A stretch of DNA of 64,000 nucleotides, taken from assembly GCF_000685095.1 (NCBI RefSeq), contig NZ_BAYE01000011.1, positions 160,558-224,557 on the forward strand, in the 5' to 3' direction. Position 1 is the first letter of the stretch. Each line of letters starts with the position of its first letter. Source of the DNA: Paraburkholderia caledonica NBRC 102488 (GTDB lineage: Bacteria > Pseudomonadota > Gammaproteobacteria > Burkholderiales > Burkholderiaceae). The position numbers and the translations under genes are program-made. Positions 25,835 to 38,268 of the stretch are shown piece after piece. The notes beneath the pieces are model-generated. The model was not told the DNA's origin and made no database searches. It saw only the letters and a program-made list of their open reading frames with translations.

Positions 25835-27628
25835 GTGTTCAAACATGCGTTCGGAGTGTTGCAGAAGGTCGGCAAGTCGTTGATGCTGCCGGTCGCTGTA
25901 CTTCCCGTGGCCGGCCTGTTGCTCGGCCTCGGCGCGACCGATTTCCACGGTTACGTGCCGGCCATCGTGCTCGCCCTGATGAAGAACGCGGGCGACGTGA
26001 TTTTTGCCAATCTGCCGCTGATCTTCGCAATTGGCGTGGCGCTCGGGTTTACCGAAAACGACGGCGTCTCGGGCATCGCCGCAACGATCGGGTATCTCGT
26101 CATGACGGCTACGCTCGGCGTGATCGCCAAGGTGGAAGGCATCGAGCCCGACATGATCATGGGCATTCCGTCGATTCAGACCGGTGTATTCGGCGGCATC
26201 CTCGCGGGCGGCCTGGCGGCCTGGATGTTCAACCGCTACTACAAAATCGCGCTGCCGGCCTACCTGGGGTTTTTCGCCGGCAAGCGCTTCGTGCCCATCG
26301 TGACAGCAATCGGTTCGATCGTGCTCGGTGCGATCCTGTCCGTTGTCTGGCCGCCCATCGGCAGTGTGATCAAGGCCTTTTCGCAGTGGGCAGCGGTGTC
26401 CGACCCGCGCACTGCGGCAACGGTCTATGGCTTTGTCGAGCGTCTGCTGATTCCGTTCGGCCTGCATCACATCTGGAACGTGCCGTTCTTCTTCGAGGCA
26501 GGCAGCTTCCTCGATCCCACAACCGGCAAGGTGGTTCACGGAGACATCACCCGGTTCTTTGCGGGGGATCGCACTGCGGGCATCCTGGCGGGCGCGTTCC
26601 TGTTCAAGATGTTCGGCCTGCCAGCGGCGGCGATCGCAATCTGGCACTGCGCCAAGCCCGAGAATAAGGTCGCCGTTGGCGGCATGATGGTCTCGGCCGC
26701 ACTGACCTCGTTCCTCACCGGCATCACCGAGCCAATCGAGTTCGCGTTTTTGTTCGTTGCCCCTGTGCTCTATCTTATCCACGCATGTCTCGCGGCCTCG
26801 GCGCAGTTCGTGGCCAACACGCTCGGCATGCGCATGGGCTTCACCTTTTCGCAGGGCGGCATCGACTTCGTGATGTTCAATCTAATCGGCAACAAGTCGA
26901 CTCATGCGTGGTACGTCTTTATTCTCGGGCCGATCTACGCGGTGATCTACTACGGCGTTTTTCGTTTCGTGATCACCCGCTTCAATCTCAAGACGCCGGG
27001 CCGCGAGGACGACACCGTCGAAACCGCGAAGGTAAGCACCGCTGGCGTCGGCGGACGTTCGCGCGAATTGGTGCTCGCCTTCGGCGGCCGTTCCAACATC
27101 GACAGCCTGGACGCCTGCATCACGCGCCTGCGCATCTCGGTGAAGGACCCCGCGCTCGTCAATGAAGGCAAACTCAAGGCGCTCGGCGCCGCGGGCGTCG
27201 TGCGGGTCGGCAACGGCGTTCAGGCGATCTTCGGACCATTGTCCGAAAACATGAAAACCGACATGCACGAATACCTGAAGACAGCAGGCAGCGAAGCCGA
27301 CCTCGCAGCAGCGGACGGAACGGCTGTCGCGGAGGCCACCGCGCCGACCGCGACCGCAATCGGGAGCGCCCAGGCCTCGGCGCACAGCACGACGCAACAC
27401 GCGGCGCGTGTTGAAAAAATCCGCGCTGCGTTGGGTGGCGTCGCCAACATTCAGAAACTCGACGCACTGGCGGCGACGCGGCTGCGTGTCGGGTTGCGCG
27501 ACGCCTCACGACTCGACACCGCCGCACTGAAAGCGGCCGGCGTTCCCGCCACGCAAACGCTGACCAACGGCGAGTTCGATCTGATTGTCGGCCTGGACGC
27601 GCCAAACCTGGCAGGCGCGATGCGATAG
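25835..27628 (+). CDS. nagE: PTS N-acetylglucosamine-type permease EIIC-EIIB-EIIB
   Basis: A 597-residue membrane permease. The EIIC domain (about 1-390) starts MFKHAFGVLQKVGKSLMLPV and shows the glucose/GlcNAc-family segments FGLHHIWNVPFF and TGITEPIEFAFLF. The first EIIB domain has the phospho-cysteine in LDACITRLRISV. A second EIIB-like domain at the C-terminus keeps TRLRVGL but has no cysteine (LDALAATRLR), so it cannot carry phosphate. The start is GTG at 25835 with AGGAGA upstream. It works with the EIIA-HPr-EI fusion. nagA and nagB are not beside it, so downstream GlcNAc-6-P use must be encoded elsewhere. Confidence 0.9.
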   Translation: MFKHAFGVLQKVGKSLMLPVAVLPVAGLLLGLGATDFHGYVPAIVLALMKNAGDVIFANLPLIFAIGVALGFTENDGVSGIAATIGYLVMTATLGVIAKVEGIEPDMIMGIPSIQTGVFGGILAGGLAAWMFNRYYKIALPAYLGFFAGKRFVPIVTAIGSIVLGAILSVVWPPIGSVIKAFSQWAAVSDPRTAATVYGFVERLLIPFGLHHIWNVPFFFEAGSFLDPTTGKVVHGDITRFFAGDRTAGILAGAFLFKMFGLPAAAIAIWHCAKPENKVAVGGMMVSAALTSFLTGITEPIEFAFLFVAPVLYLIHACLAASAQFVANTLGMRMGFTFSQGGIDFVMFNLIGNKSTHAWYVFILGPIYAVIYYGVFRFVITRFNLKTPGREDDTVETAKVSTAGVGGRSRELVLAFGGRSNIDSLDACITRLRISVKDPALVNEGKLKALGAAGVVRVGNGVQAIFGPLSENMKTDMHEYLKTAGSEADLAAADGTAVAEATAPTATAIGSAQASAHSTTQHAARVEKIRAALGGVANIQKLDALAATRLRVGLRDASRLDTAALKAAGVPATQTLTNGEFDLIVGLDAPNLAGAMR

Positions 27629-27758
27629 GTCCCTGGCGGCGCAGCATCGTTGGGCAGAAGCCCGCGAGTAACTTGGCATGCGGTCGCCAGCATCGGCTTT
27701 ATGCCGTCTCAGGGAGATCAACCTTAACAAGTCGCCCCAGTGGCGACGTTAAATCCGC
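27629..27758. other. Convergent intergenic region
   Basis: This 130-base gap lies between two convergent operons (nagE and glgX). No clear hairpin with a T run was seen. Confidence 0.4.
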
Positions 27759-29835
27759 TCAGATCGCTTCGAGCACCACGACGCTGCGTGCGTCGACGCA
27801 ACACGTTTCCTGCTCGATAGCGGCGTGTTGCAGGGTGGAGACGATGTCGTTCGGACTCTCCTGTGCCGTATCGATGATCCGGCACCAGCGTCGCCCGTCA
27901 AGCACAGGAAGGTCAAACAGGCGCGGGCAGTCGTCCATGTTCAGCATAACGTGCAACGCGGACTCCCCGGACGCTTCGCCACCGAGAGTGAAGGCCAGCA
28001 GCCGAACTCCCGGATCATGCCAGCGTGGCTCGTTAAGGCGTTCGCCGTGCCAGGCAACGTCAGGATCGGCGTGGCCGGACGACGGTCTGCCAGTGAGAAA
28101 GCGCCGGCGGCGCAGACTCGCGTGGCGCTTACGCAGCGCAATCAGTTCACGCACGAAACGCAGCATGCCCGACTCGGCCTCTATCGAGCGCCAGTCGATC
28201 CAGGAAAGCACATTGTTCTGGCTATAGCCGTTGTTGTTGCCGCGCTGGCTGTGCAGAAGTTCGTCGCCTGCCAGGATCATGGGCACGCCCTGGCTCAGAA
28301 ACAGAATGGCCATCAGGTTACGCGCCTGCTGGTTACGCAGGCGAAGAACCCCAGCGTCGTCGGTCTCGCCTTCGGCACCGCAGTTCCACGACAGATTGTC
28401 ATTGCTACCGTCGCGGTTTTCCTCGCCGTTGGCCTCGTTGTGCTTCGCGTTGTAGCTCACCAGATCGTTGAGGGTGAAGCCGTCGTGGCAAGTGATGAAA
28501 TTGATGCTGTTGGCGGGCAGCCTGCCATCGTCCGCATACAGATCGGCACTTCCTGCGATGCAGGTGGCAACCACGCCGCTCATGCCAGGATCACCGCGCA
28601 CGAAACGGCGGACTACATCCCGATAGCGCCCGTTCCATTCCGCCCACGCCATGCCGGGGAATGCGCCGACCTGATAGAGACCGCCGGCGTCCCACGCTTC
28701 GGCGATCAGCGGCACGCGCGAAAGTATCCGGGAAGACTCGATCGCCCAGGGCAATGGCGGGTCGCTCAGGAGATCGCCATGCTGATCACGTGCAAACACG
28801 CTCGCCAGATCAAACCGGAAGCCGTCCACGCCGAGCTCCTGCACCCAGTATTCGAGGCATCGGACAATGAACGCGGTCACCAAAGGATGGTTGCAATTGA
28901 CGGTGTTCCCGCAGCCGGTGTAGTCCCGGTAGCGGCGCCGGTCGCCGGCGTCCAGGTGATAGAAAATGTCGTTGGCAAGGCCTTTGAAATTGATGACCGG
29001 CCCGGATGCGCCCGCCTCCGCCGTATGGTTGAAGGCCACGTCGAGCAACACGCCGATACCGGCGGCGTGCATCGCGTCCGTGAGCGCGCGGAACTCCTGC
29101 GGAGCGCTTGCCGGATCGACGCAATAACGCGGATGCGGGCTGTAGAAGCTATGCGTACTGTAGCCCCAGTAGTTGCAGAGCCCTCTGGCTGCCGCCGCCG
29201 GCGGGACATCCTGCGCGTCGAAGGCCATGACCGGGAGAAGCTCGACATGGGTCACGCCCAGCTGTGTGAGGTAAGGTATTTTTTCGATCAACCCGGAAAA
29301 GGTTCCGGGATGCGTCACATTGCTCGACGGATGGCTGGTGAAGCCACCAACATGCAACTCATAAATGACAGCGCCGTCCAGCCCGGAGGCGACTCGCGTA
29401 GCGTCAGCGGGTACAGGCTGGGTCACGATGGCTCGATACGAAGCGTGGCCGGTCTCGAGTATCGCCGAGGCGCTCGTTCGCTTCCACAAGTCATCGCTTA
29501 CTGCACGGGCATGAGGGTCGAGAAGTTCCTTGTGTGGATAGAAAGCCCTGCCCGTGTGTTCCGTATCCTGCACCCCGTCAAGGCGCCATGTGTAGCAGGT
29601 GCGTATCGGCAGGTCCAACACCAGCACGTGCCAGTAGAAAAAAGTGCGATTGCACTCGGACGAGAGCGTGATGACCTGAAAGGGTTCAGGGCTGTCCGGG
29701 GCCGCGTACAGCAGAAGTTCGACTTGCGTGGCATGACGGCCGAAGATACAAAAGTTGACGCCTTCGGGCACCACTGTCGCCCCTGGCGGAAACCGCGATC
29801 CTGGTCCTACCGGATAGCCCGGCGCCGGGCCGCGC

Positions 29836-29849
<14 letters not shown>
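27759..29849 (-). CDS. glgX: Glycogen debranching enzyme GlgX
   Basis: A 696-residue GH13 isoamylase-type enzyme that hydrolyses alpha-1,6 branches of phosphorylase-trimmed glycogen. Seen: an N-terminal CBM48-like domain (VNFCIFGRHATQVELLLY), then the barrel with VDGFRFDLASVF (nucleophile Asp), LIAEAWDAGG (acid Glu) and ITCHDGFTLNDLVSYN (third acidic residue). GRHATQ-type beginnings and RGNNNGYSQNN are GlgX marks. The start appears to be a TTG at 29849, 14 bases inside the end of glgP, so translation is coupled. It is the last gene of xfp-glgP-glgX. Confidence 0.9.
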
Positions 29850-32358
<2,509 letters not shown>

Positions 32359-32454
32359 GGTCTTTCCCTTTTCCAATACCCAGTTCTGGATAGCACGCTC
32401 GTATCGCGCATTCGATCGGTCAAGCTTTGCGCTGCGCTCGCGCCGCAGGGACAC

Positions 32455-34851
32455 TCAGTCTGGCCAGACCCAGTCGGTGATCTCGGCGCGGTCGATGCCA
32501 TGCGTGTGCGCATAGTTCAGGTTGCTGATAATCGCGTTCTTCATATCTTCCCTGAGATGCGCCGTCCTTCCCTGCAATCGCGGCACGCGGTCGAGAACAT
32601 CGATGACAAGATTGAACCGGTCCACCTGATTGAGGATCGCGAGTTCGAGAGGCGTGTTGATGTTGCCCTTCTCCTTGTAACCGCGAACGTGCAGATTCTC
32701 ATGGTTGCGGAAACGATAGGCGAGCTTGTGGATCAGCCACGGGTAGCCGTGAAAGTTGAAGATGACAGGCTTGTTCACCGTGAACAGGCTGTCGAACTCG
32801 CGCGCGGTCGAGCCATGCGGGTGTTCGCTCGCCGGCTGCATCCTGAACAGGTCCACCACGTTCACGAAGCGCAGCTTGAGCTCGGGCAAGCGCTCGCGCA
32901 AAATTGCCGTTGCCGCCAGCGATTCCTGAGTGGCGACATCGCCACACGAGGCCATGACGACGTCCGGCTCCTCGCCCTCGTCATTGCTTGCGCGCCGCCA
33001 GACACCCAGGCCCTTCGCGCAATGCACGATCGCTTCGTCGATCGTGGTGAACTGCAAGTGCTTCTGCTTGTCCGCCACGATGACGTTGATGCAGTCGGTC
33101 GAGCGCAAACATTGATCGGCTACCACGAGCAGCGTATTCGCGTCCGGAGGCAGGTAAACCCGCGTGACGGAAGGCGCCTTGTTGGTCACGAGGTCGATGA
33201 AACCGGGGTCCTGATGCGAGAAACCGTTGTGGTCCTGCCGCCACACGGTCGACGACAACAGGATGTTCTGCGACGACACCGACGCTCGCCACGGCACATG
33301 GTTCTTGCAGATGTCCAGCCATTTGGCGTGCTGGTTGAACATCGAATCGACCACATGCGCGAATGCCTCGTACGTATGGAAGAAACCGTGTCGCCCTGAA
33401 AGCAGGTAGCCCTCGAGCCATCCCACCAGCGTATGCTCCGAGAGCATTTCCATCACGCGGCCGTCTCGCGCCAATTCGCCGCCGTCCTCGTCCTCCGGCA
33501 GCAGATCGGCCATCCAGATCTTCTTGCTGGCTTCGTAGATGGATTGGAGCCGGTTAGAAGCTGTCTCGTCAGGGCCGAACACGCGGAAGGTATTCATGTT
33601 CTTGCGCATCGTGTCGCGCAGGAATTCGCCGAGCGGCCGGGTGTTCTCATACAGCACCTGGCCTGCGCGACTGACGTCCACCGCATAGGAACGGAAGTCG
33701 GGCAGCTTCAGTTCCCTGCGCAATACCCCGCCGTTGGCATGCGGATTGGCGCTGATGCGCCGTGGTCCCACGGGCGCGAGATCTCGCAGTTGAGGAATCA
33801 GCCGCCCGTCGGAATCGAACAGTTCCTCGGCTTTGTAACTGCGCAGCCAGCTTTCCAGAAGCCTCAGATTCGCGGGATTGCTACGTACCTCGGAGAATGG
33901 CACCTGATGCGATCGCCACGAGCCCTCCGCCTTGTGCCCGTTGACCTCTTTGGGTCCGGTCCACCCTTTTGGCGAACGCAGCACGATCATCGGCCAGCGG
34001 GGCCGCTCGACCTGCGCACCTGAGCGCGCCCTGTCATGGATAGCGCGAATCTCCGAAATCACGGCGTCGAGCGTGCTGGCCATCTTCTGATGCATCTCTG
34101 CATGGTCCGAGCCTTCGACAAAAAACGGCTTATAGCCATAGCCCACGAACAGCGCCTCGAGTTCCTCGTGGCTGACGCGCGCGAGGACGGTCGGGTTGGC
34201 TATCTTGTAGCCATTCAGATTGAGAATCGGCAGGACGGTGCCGTCGCGAGCCGGATTGACGAACTTGTTGGAATGCCAGGCCGTGGCTAACGGGCCGGTC
34301 TCCGCTTCGCCATCGCCGACTACGCAGGCAACGATGAGATCCGGGTTGTCGAATGCGGCGCCGTATGCATGCGACAGGCTGTAGCCCAGTTCGCCGCCTT
34401 CATGGATCGAACCGGGCGTTTCCGGCGTGACGTGAGAGCCGATGTGGCCCGGAAACGAGAATTGCTTGAAGAACTTCTGCATACCCTCCGCGTCTTCGCT
34501 CTTGTCCGGATACACCTCGGAGTAGGTGCCCTCCAGATAGGCGGGGCCGAGCACGCCAGGCGCACCATGCCCGGGGCCGGCCATGAAGATCACGTCGAGG
34601 TCGTCGCGTTTGATCATCCGGTTCAAATGCGCCCAGACGAACGAAAGCGCCGGACTCGCGCCCCAATGCCCCAGTAGGCGCTGCTTCACGTGCTCGGCCT
34701 TCAACGGCTCTCTCAGCAACGGGTTGTCTATCAGATAGATCATTCCGACCGAGAGGTAATTGCATGCCCGCCACCAGGCATCGACCAGTCGAAGTTCATC
34801 TGCACTGAGGGCAGCCGTTTGCGAAGCGCCCGCGGCGTATTGCTCGCTCAT
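32455..34851 (-). CDS. xfp: Xylulose-5-phosphate/fructose-6-phosphate phosphoketolase
   Basis: A 798-residue thiamine-diphosphate enzyme cleaving xylulose-5-P or fructose-6-P with phosphate to acetyl-phosphate. Seen: YLSVGMIYL near the N-terminus, GPGHGAPGVLG, the ThDP/Mg motif VVGDGEAETGPLATAWHSNK (20 residues), EGSWRSHQVPF and SSQNILLSSTVWRQDHNGFSH (shortened here to NILLSSTVWRQDHNGFSH). Length is normal for the family. The ATG at 34851 follows AGGAGA. As the first gene of the operon with glycogen phosphorylase and debranching enzyme it gives a route from glycogen to acetyl-P without oxygen. Its upstream DNA holds a palindrome and two DosR-box-like sites. Confidence 0.94.
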   Translation of the reverse strand: MSEQYAAGASQTAALSADELRLVDAWWRACNYLSVGMIYLIDNPLLREPLKAEHVKQRLLGHWGASPALSFVWAHLNRMIKRDDLDVIFMAGPGHGAPGVLGPAYLEGTYSEVYPDKSEDAEGMQKFFKQFSFPGHIGSHVTPETPGSIHEGGELGYSLSHAYGAAFDNPDLIVACVVGDGEAETGPLATAWHSNKFVNPARDGTVLPILNLNGYKIANPTVLARVSHEELEALFVGYGYKPFFVEGSDHAEMHQKMASTLDAVISEIRAIHDRARSGAQVERPRWPMIVLRSPKGWTGPKEVNGHKAEGSWRSHQVPFSEVRSNPANLRLLESWLRSYKAEELFDSDGRLIPQLRDLAPVGPRRISANPHANGGVLRRELKLPDFRSYAVDVSRAGQVLYENTRPLGEFLRDTMRKNMNTFRVFGPDETASNRLQSIYEASKKIWMADLLPEDEDGGELARDGRVMEMLSEHTLVGWLEGYLLSGRHGFFHTYEAFAHVVDSMFNQHAKWLDICKNHVPWRASVSSQNILLSSTVWRQDHNGFSHQDPGFIDLVTNKAPSVTRVYLPPDANTLLVVADQCLRSTDCINVIVADKQKHLQFTTIDEAIVHCAKGLGVWRRASNDEGEEPDVVMASCGDVATQESLAATAILRERLPELKLRFVNVVDLFRMQPASEHPHGSTAREFDSLFTVNKPVIFNFHGYPWLIHKLAYRFRNHENLHVRGYKEKGNINTPLELAILNQVDRFNLVIDVLDRVPRLQGRTAHLREDMKNAIISNLNYAHTHGIDRAEITDWVWPD

Positions 34852-34977
34852 AACGTAGTCTCCTGAACAGCAGGTTTCATCGAGACGCGTGCAAATGCGA
34901 ATGGGCCGCAGCATCTACGCGTCCTGATGATTTTTCGCGCCGCCCCGCACTTATAGCCAGTCTCTAGCGCTATCTTT

Positions 34978-35001
34978 TGTGAAGTACTTAAAGTCTTCAC
35001 A
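34978..35001. promoter_or_regulatory. Palindrome TGTGAAG-N10-CTTCACA upstream of xfp
   Basis: Perfect seven-base arms around an AT-rich ten-base centre, 127 bases upstream of the xfp start. The geometry suits a dimeric regulator. The arms resemble the TGTGA half-site of CRP/FNR proteins, but the spacing (N10 between seven-base arms) differs from the usual N6 between TGTGA and TCACA. Confidence 0.5.
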
Positions 35002-35203
35002 GCGATTGATGAGGTCCTGTTGAAAGTGCGGAAGGTAATGCGGCGACTCAGTTCCGATCGTGTGACAAGTGCTATGCAACGGTGCGACGGGCAAGCGGCG
35101 CATAGCATCGAAGCCCGCACCTGTGCGACGCTTCGCATCTCCAGGAGATGACGCAGCGACGATCTCAAAACGAGCCTACTAGTCTCGCGTGGCAACTTAA
35201 ATA

Positions 35204-35215
35204 GGCCTTTGGTCC
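35204..35215. promoter_or_regulatory. Half-degenerate DosR-box-like site
   Basis: GGCCTTTGGTCC has one mismatch from GGAC-TTTG-GTCC found at 54356. It lies 58 bases (start to start) from the perfect site at 35262 and about 350 bases upstream of xfp. Confidence 0.4.
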
Positions 35216-35261
35216 AACAAGCGCGGGGAAACGCGCAGCGCTCGCGCTGCACGCATCGGTA

Positions 35262-35273
35262 GGACCAAGGTCC
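35262..35273. promoter_or_regulatory. DosR-box-like palindrome
   Basis: GGACCAAGGTCC has perfect GGAC/GTCC arms. It resembles the core of the DosR box (GGGACTWWAGTCCC). It lies about 410 bases upstream of xfp. Confidence 0.5.
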
Positions 35274-35926
35274 GATGTTCGCGGCCCATCGCGCTGATAA
35301 GCTGCACATACTGCGTATGCACGCCTCGCGTATATCCGGAAGCGGCCGGCCGTTGTTGCGCCTGGCCCGTTGCTGCGGCTATTGAGCCGTGTGGTGTGGT
35401 GGCATTTACAGAACCCGAACCTAGCTGGTTGTTGCAACTGGTTTGGGCGATAAGCGGGAGCGCTCTTGGCAACTTCCTGCGCCCGGTTTTCGCTCGGCGA
35501 GGGGGACGCTGGGCGTGGACTTCATGTTAGCCGTGCAATGACGTCAAGCCGCAGGCGACCAGGAGCGCTGATTGAATCGCCGCCAAGACCAGTTTGACTA
35601 GATGCAGGTTTCAGGACATTGCCCATTGAAGACGACACGATGCCCGCAGGAGTGCCGTGCCACCGACCAAAAGAGCAATTCCCAATGCCGGCAGGATAAG
35701 CGGCAGACCAAGCAGCACGGACGTCAGACCGCGCGCGATATCAAGTATTGAGTAGCGAGAGCGCCCGCGGTGAAAAACACGTTATTTGCCTGCCGGCATA
35801 TCCATGCAGCGACTGCTTGCCGGAAAGACGCCGCAAAGGATGAGGGCGCCGCCATCCGCCGCAGGCCCCATGAAGGGTCTACAAGTTGTGCGTTCCAAGG
35901 CGTCGTGATTAATCGGGGGAACAGCG

Positions 35927-36352
35927 ATGATTTCATCGTGTGAGGGTCGGTCTCACGAACGCGGGGACGACGAGGTCGGTCGCGGCGGGTCCTTGAAAAG
36001 CATCGATGTGAACTTCAGGCGCTTCGTACTCTTGAGCGTCTGCATGTTGTTGCTACCGTTGACCGGCTGCCCATATTACGCCGCGCCGCCCGGCACCGTT
36101 GTCACCGTCCCGGCCAGCTTCGACCGCTCGTTCTCCGCGGCAGCGGGCGCAATGCGCGACGAAGGTCTGGCGATCAGCGTCCAGGATCCAGGCACCGGCA
36201 CCGTCGTCGGCGAACTGGACGGCAGCAGGGTGACGGCGAGCGTGCGCCAGCAACCCGATGGCAGCGTCGTCGTGCAGTTCAATTCGCCCACGCGCAACCC
36301 TACGCTGCTCGATCGCATTTCCCGCGGCTACGACCGGAGAATGGGGCGGTGA
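35927..36352 (+). CDS. Small lipoprotein of unknown function
   Basis: A 141-residue product from the ATG at 35927 (GGGGAAC upstream). A basic region then the signal helix FVLLSVCMLLLPLTGC gives a lipobox LTGC, with the acylated Cys near residue 48. A TTG at 35993 would give a more usual signal-peptide length. The mature domain (VVTVPASFDRSFSAAAGAM, GTVVGELDGSRVTASV, GSVVVQFN) looks like a small alpha-beta envelope domain. It lies 130 bases before the first DUF3300 gene on the same strand. No family name recognised. Confidence 0.65.
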   Translation: MISSCEGRSHERGDDEVGRGGSLKSIDVNFRRFVLLSVCMLLLPLTGCPYYAAPPGTVVTVPASFDRSFSAAAGAMRDEGLAISVQDPGTGTVVGELDGSRVTASVRQQPDGSVVVQFNSPTRNPTLLDRISRGYDRRMGR

Positions 36353-36482
36353 TCGCACTCACATGAAGTGACCTGCCGATGAATGTCGCCGGCGAAGGCG
36401 ACGCAAAGTAAGCGTTGTAGTTTTCACAAGTTGTCGGTTCGTCGTCGTTTTCAGTAAGCCTTATTAGTTTCAAGGAGCAGCC

Positions 36483-37844
36483 ATGTCTTCGTGGAACCAT
36501 CGATGGGCCACAGCGCCGTGGCTGTGGCTGCTCGTCGCGCTGACCCTGGGAGCGGGTGTCGCGCGCGCCCAGACCGATCAGCCGCCGCCGCGCGAGCCCT
36601 TCAAGCCGGAAGAGATCGAAGCGCTGGTCGCGCCGATCGCCCTTTACCCGGACTCCGTTTTGTCGCAAGTACTGATGGCGTCGACCTACCCGCTTGAAAT
36701 CGTGCATGCGGCGCGCTGGGTCAAGAGCAATCCGAAAGTCACGGGCGACGCTGCCGTGAAGGCAGTCGCGAACGAGCCGTGGGACGTCAGCGTGAAATCG
36801 ATGGTGGCCTTCCCGCAAATTCTCGAACCCATGAACGACAAGCTGGACTGGACCCAGAAGCTCGGCGACGCGTTCCTCGCGCAGCAGAAAGACGTGCTCG
36901 CCGCTGTGCAGCGTCTGCGCGCCCGCGCGAAGGAGTCGGGCAACCTCAAGTCGAACGAACAGCAGAATGTGATCGTCGAAGCGGCGCCCGCTGGCGGGCA
37001 GACCATCGTGAAGATCGAGCCCGCCAATCCGCAGGTCATCTACGTGCCCGCATACAACCCGACGGCCGTGTACGGTTCGTGGAGTTATCCGGCCTATCCG
37101 CCCACCTACTGGCCGCCCTACCCGGCCTACTATCCAGGCGCGGCGCTGGCAACGGGTTTTGCGTGGGGCGTCGGACTCGCCGCCGCCGGTGCGATCTTCG
37201 GCAATGCCAACTGGAGCGGCGGCGACGTCAATATCAATGTCAACAAGGCCGCGAACATCGATCGCAACTTCGACCGCACGAAGGTCGAAGGCGGACGCTG
37301 GCAGCACGACGGCAGCCATCGTCAAGGGGTCGCGTATCGCGACAACGCGACCCGTGACAAGTACTCGCGCAACGTCGGCGGCGCTGAGGGCCGCAACGAT
37401 TTCCGCGGACGCGATACGACGGGCGGCGGGCGCGCCAACACGGCGGACCGAGGCCAGCGCACCGACCGATCGGGCGCAGGCGATCGCGCCGGAACGGCGG
37501 ATCGGTCGAATGCGAATAATCGAGGGGCAGCCGCGGACCGATCGAACGCAAACGCGGGTAATCGCGCGGGGAGCGCGGATCGGTCGACGGCCGGCGAGCG
37601 CGGCGGCGTCTCGAACCGCGCTGGCGCGGGCGACCTGTCACGCACCAGCGAGCGTGCGGGCGGCGCCAGTGGCGGCTTCAGCGGGGGCCGCGACAACGCC
37701 TTTCAGGGCGTCGGCGCAGGCGGCGCGACGCAACGCAGCGCCGACCGTGGACGCTCCAGCATGCAAGGCTCGGGCTTCAGCCGACCTGGCGGCGGCGGCA
37801 CGCGGGCCGGCGGAGGCGGCGGCGCACGCGGTGGCCGACGCTAG
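36483..37844 (+). CDS. DUF3300-family secreted protein, copy 1
   Basis: A 453-residue exported protein with signal peptide (LWLLVALTLGAGVARAQ). The DUF3300 domain (about 40-250) contains FKPEEIEALVAPIALYPD, SVLSQVLMASTYPLEIV, QVIYVPAYNPTAVYG and a Tyr/Pro-rich stretch (YPAYPPTYWPPYPAYYPG). Its C-terminal third is low-complexity with repeated DRSNA/NRAG-like units and a Gly/Arg tail. Function unknown; family members are envelope-associated. The start has AAGGAG. A close paralogue lies at 51619-52953, with near-identical DNA over parts of the domain. Confidence 0.88.
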   Translation: MSSWNHRWATAPWLWLLVALTLGAGVARAQTDQPPPREPFKPEEIEALVAPIALYPDSVLSQVLMASTYPLEIVHAARWVKSNPKVTGDAAVKAVANEPWDVSVKSMVAFPQILEPMNDKLDWTQKLGDAFLAQQKDVLAAVQRLRARAKESGNLKSNEQQNVIVEAAPAGGQTIVKIEPANPQVIYVPAYNPTAVYGSWSYPAYPPTYWPPYPAYYPGAALATGFAWGVGLAAAGAIFGNANWSGGDVNINVNKAANIDRNFDRTKVEGGRWQHDGSHRQGVAYRDNATRDKYSRNVGGAEGRNDFRGRDTTGGGRANTADRGQRTDRSGAGDRAGTADRSNANNRGAAADRSNANAGNRAGSADRSTAGERGGVSNRAGAGDLSRTSERAGGASGGFSGGRDNAFQGVGAGGATQRSADRGRSSMQGSGFSRPGGGGTRAGGGGGARGGRR

Positions 37845-38268
37845 AGGGCGTCGATCCATGACATCACCACGACGATTTAGTGCGCACACAGTGATGGGTG
37901 CACCGCCTACCGTCGCGCTCGCGTGCCCGCTGGGCGCCTGATCATCGCGCGGATAGTCGCACTACCGGCGACAACATTCCGACGCCCATGGATGTGTAGG
38001 ACTTTAGTCCAATTGCCGTGGTATGCGGCGGCCTTCACGATTCAAGCGACGACGTAAAGTCGGATGGCCAGTCGCGCGCCTTCGAGAGGGAAACGGTTGC
38101 AGCGCGGAACAAAGCGCCGTTTTTTCACGCCACGCAGCACAGGAAATGTCTGCAGATCACACGTTCTTCGATCCGCGTGAGCAGGTACGCCCAGGCGAGC
38201 CTGACTCCCAATATCGACGTCCACATCATGGCCTGAGCGGTAAATTCTGGAAATTGGAGCGAGGCATC
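37845..38268. promoter_or_regulatory. Upstream region of the RRM gene with a DosR-box-like site at 37999
   Basis: GGACTTTAGTCC at 37999-38010 matches the inner core of the DosR box (GGACTWWAGTCC) at every base. The rest of the 420-base gap holds no recognised gene; an open frame from 38023 joins the RRM gene in phase but lacks a ribosome-binding site. Confidence 0.55.

Larger units (their letters stand above)
34852..35926. promoter_or_regulatory. 1.1-kb upstream region of the xfp operon
   Basis: No convincing gene is seen in this kilobase; ORFs here lack ribosome-binding sites and family likeness. It contains the palindrome at 34978, DosR-box-like sites at 35204 and 35262, and beyond 35500 only sequence without recognised features before the lipoprotein gene. 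The long leader would suit complex control of xfp-glgP-glgX. Confidence 0.5.

Noticed and set aside
35458..35475. CTTGGCAACTTCCTGCGC as a sigma-54 promoter
   Set aside because: The distance between GG and GC is nine instead of ten bases, which abolishes sigma-54 recognition.
36483..37844. C-terminal DRSNA/NRAG repeats as a CRISPR or DNA repeat array
   Set aside because: The repetition is at protein level (low-complexity tail), the DNA units vary in length and sequence, and the reading frame is intact.
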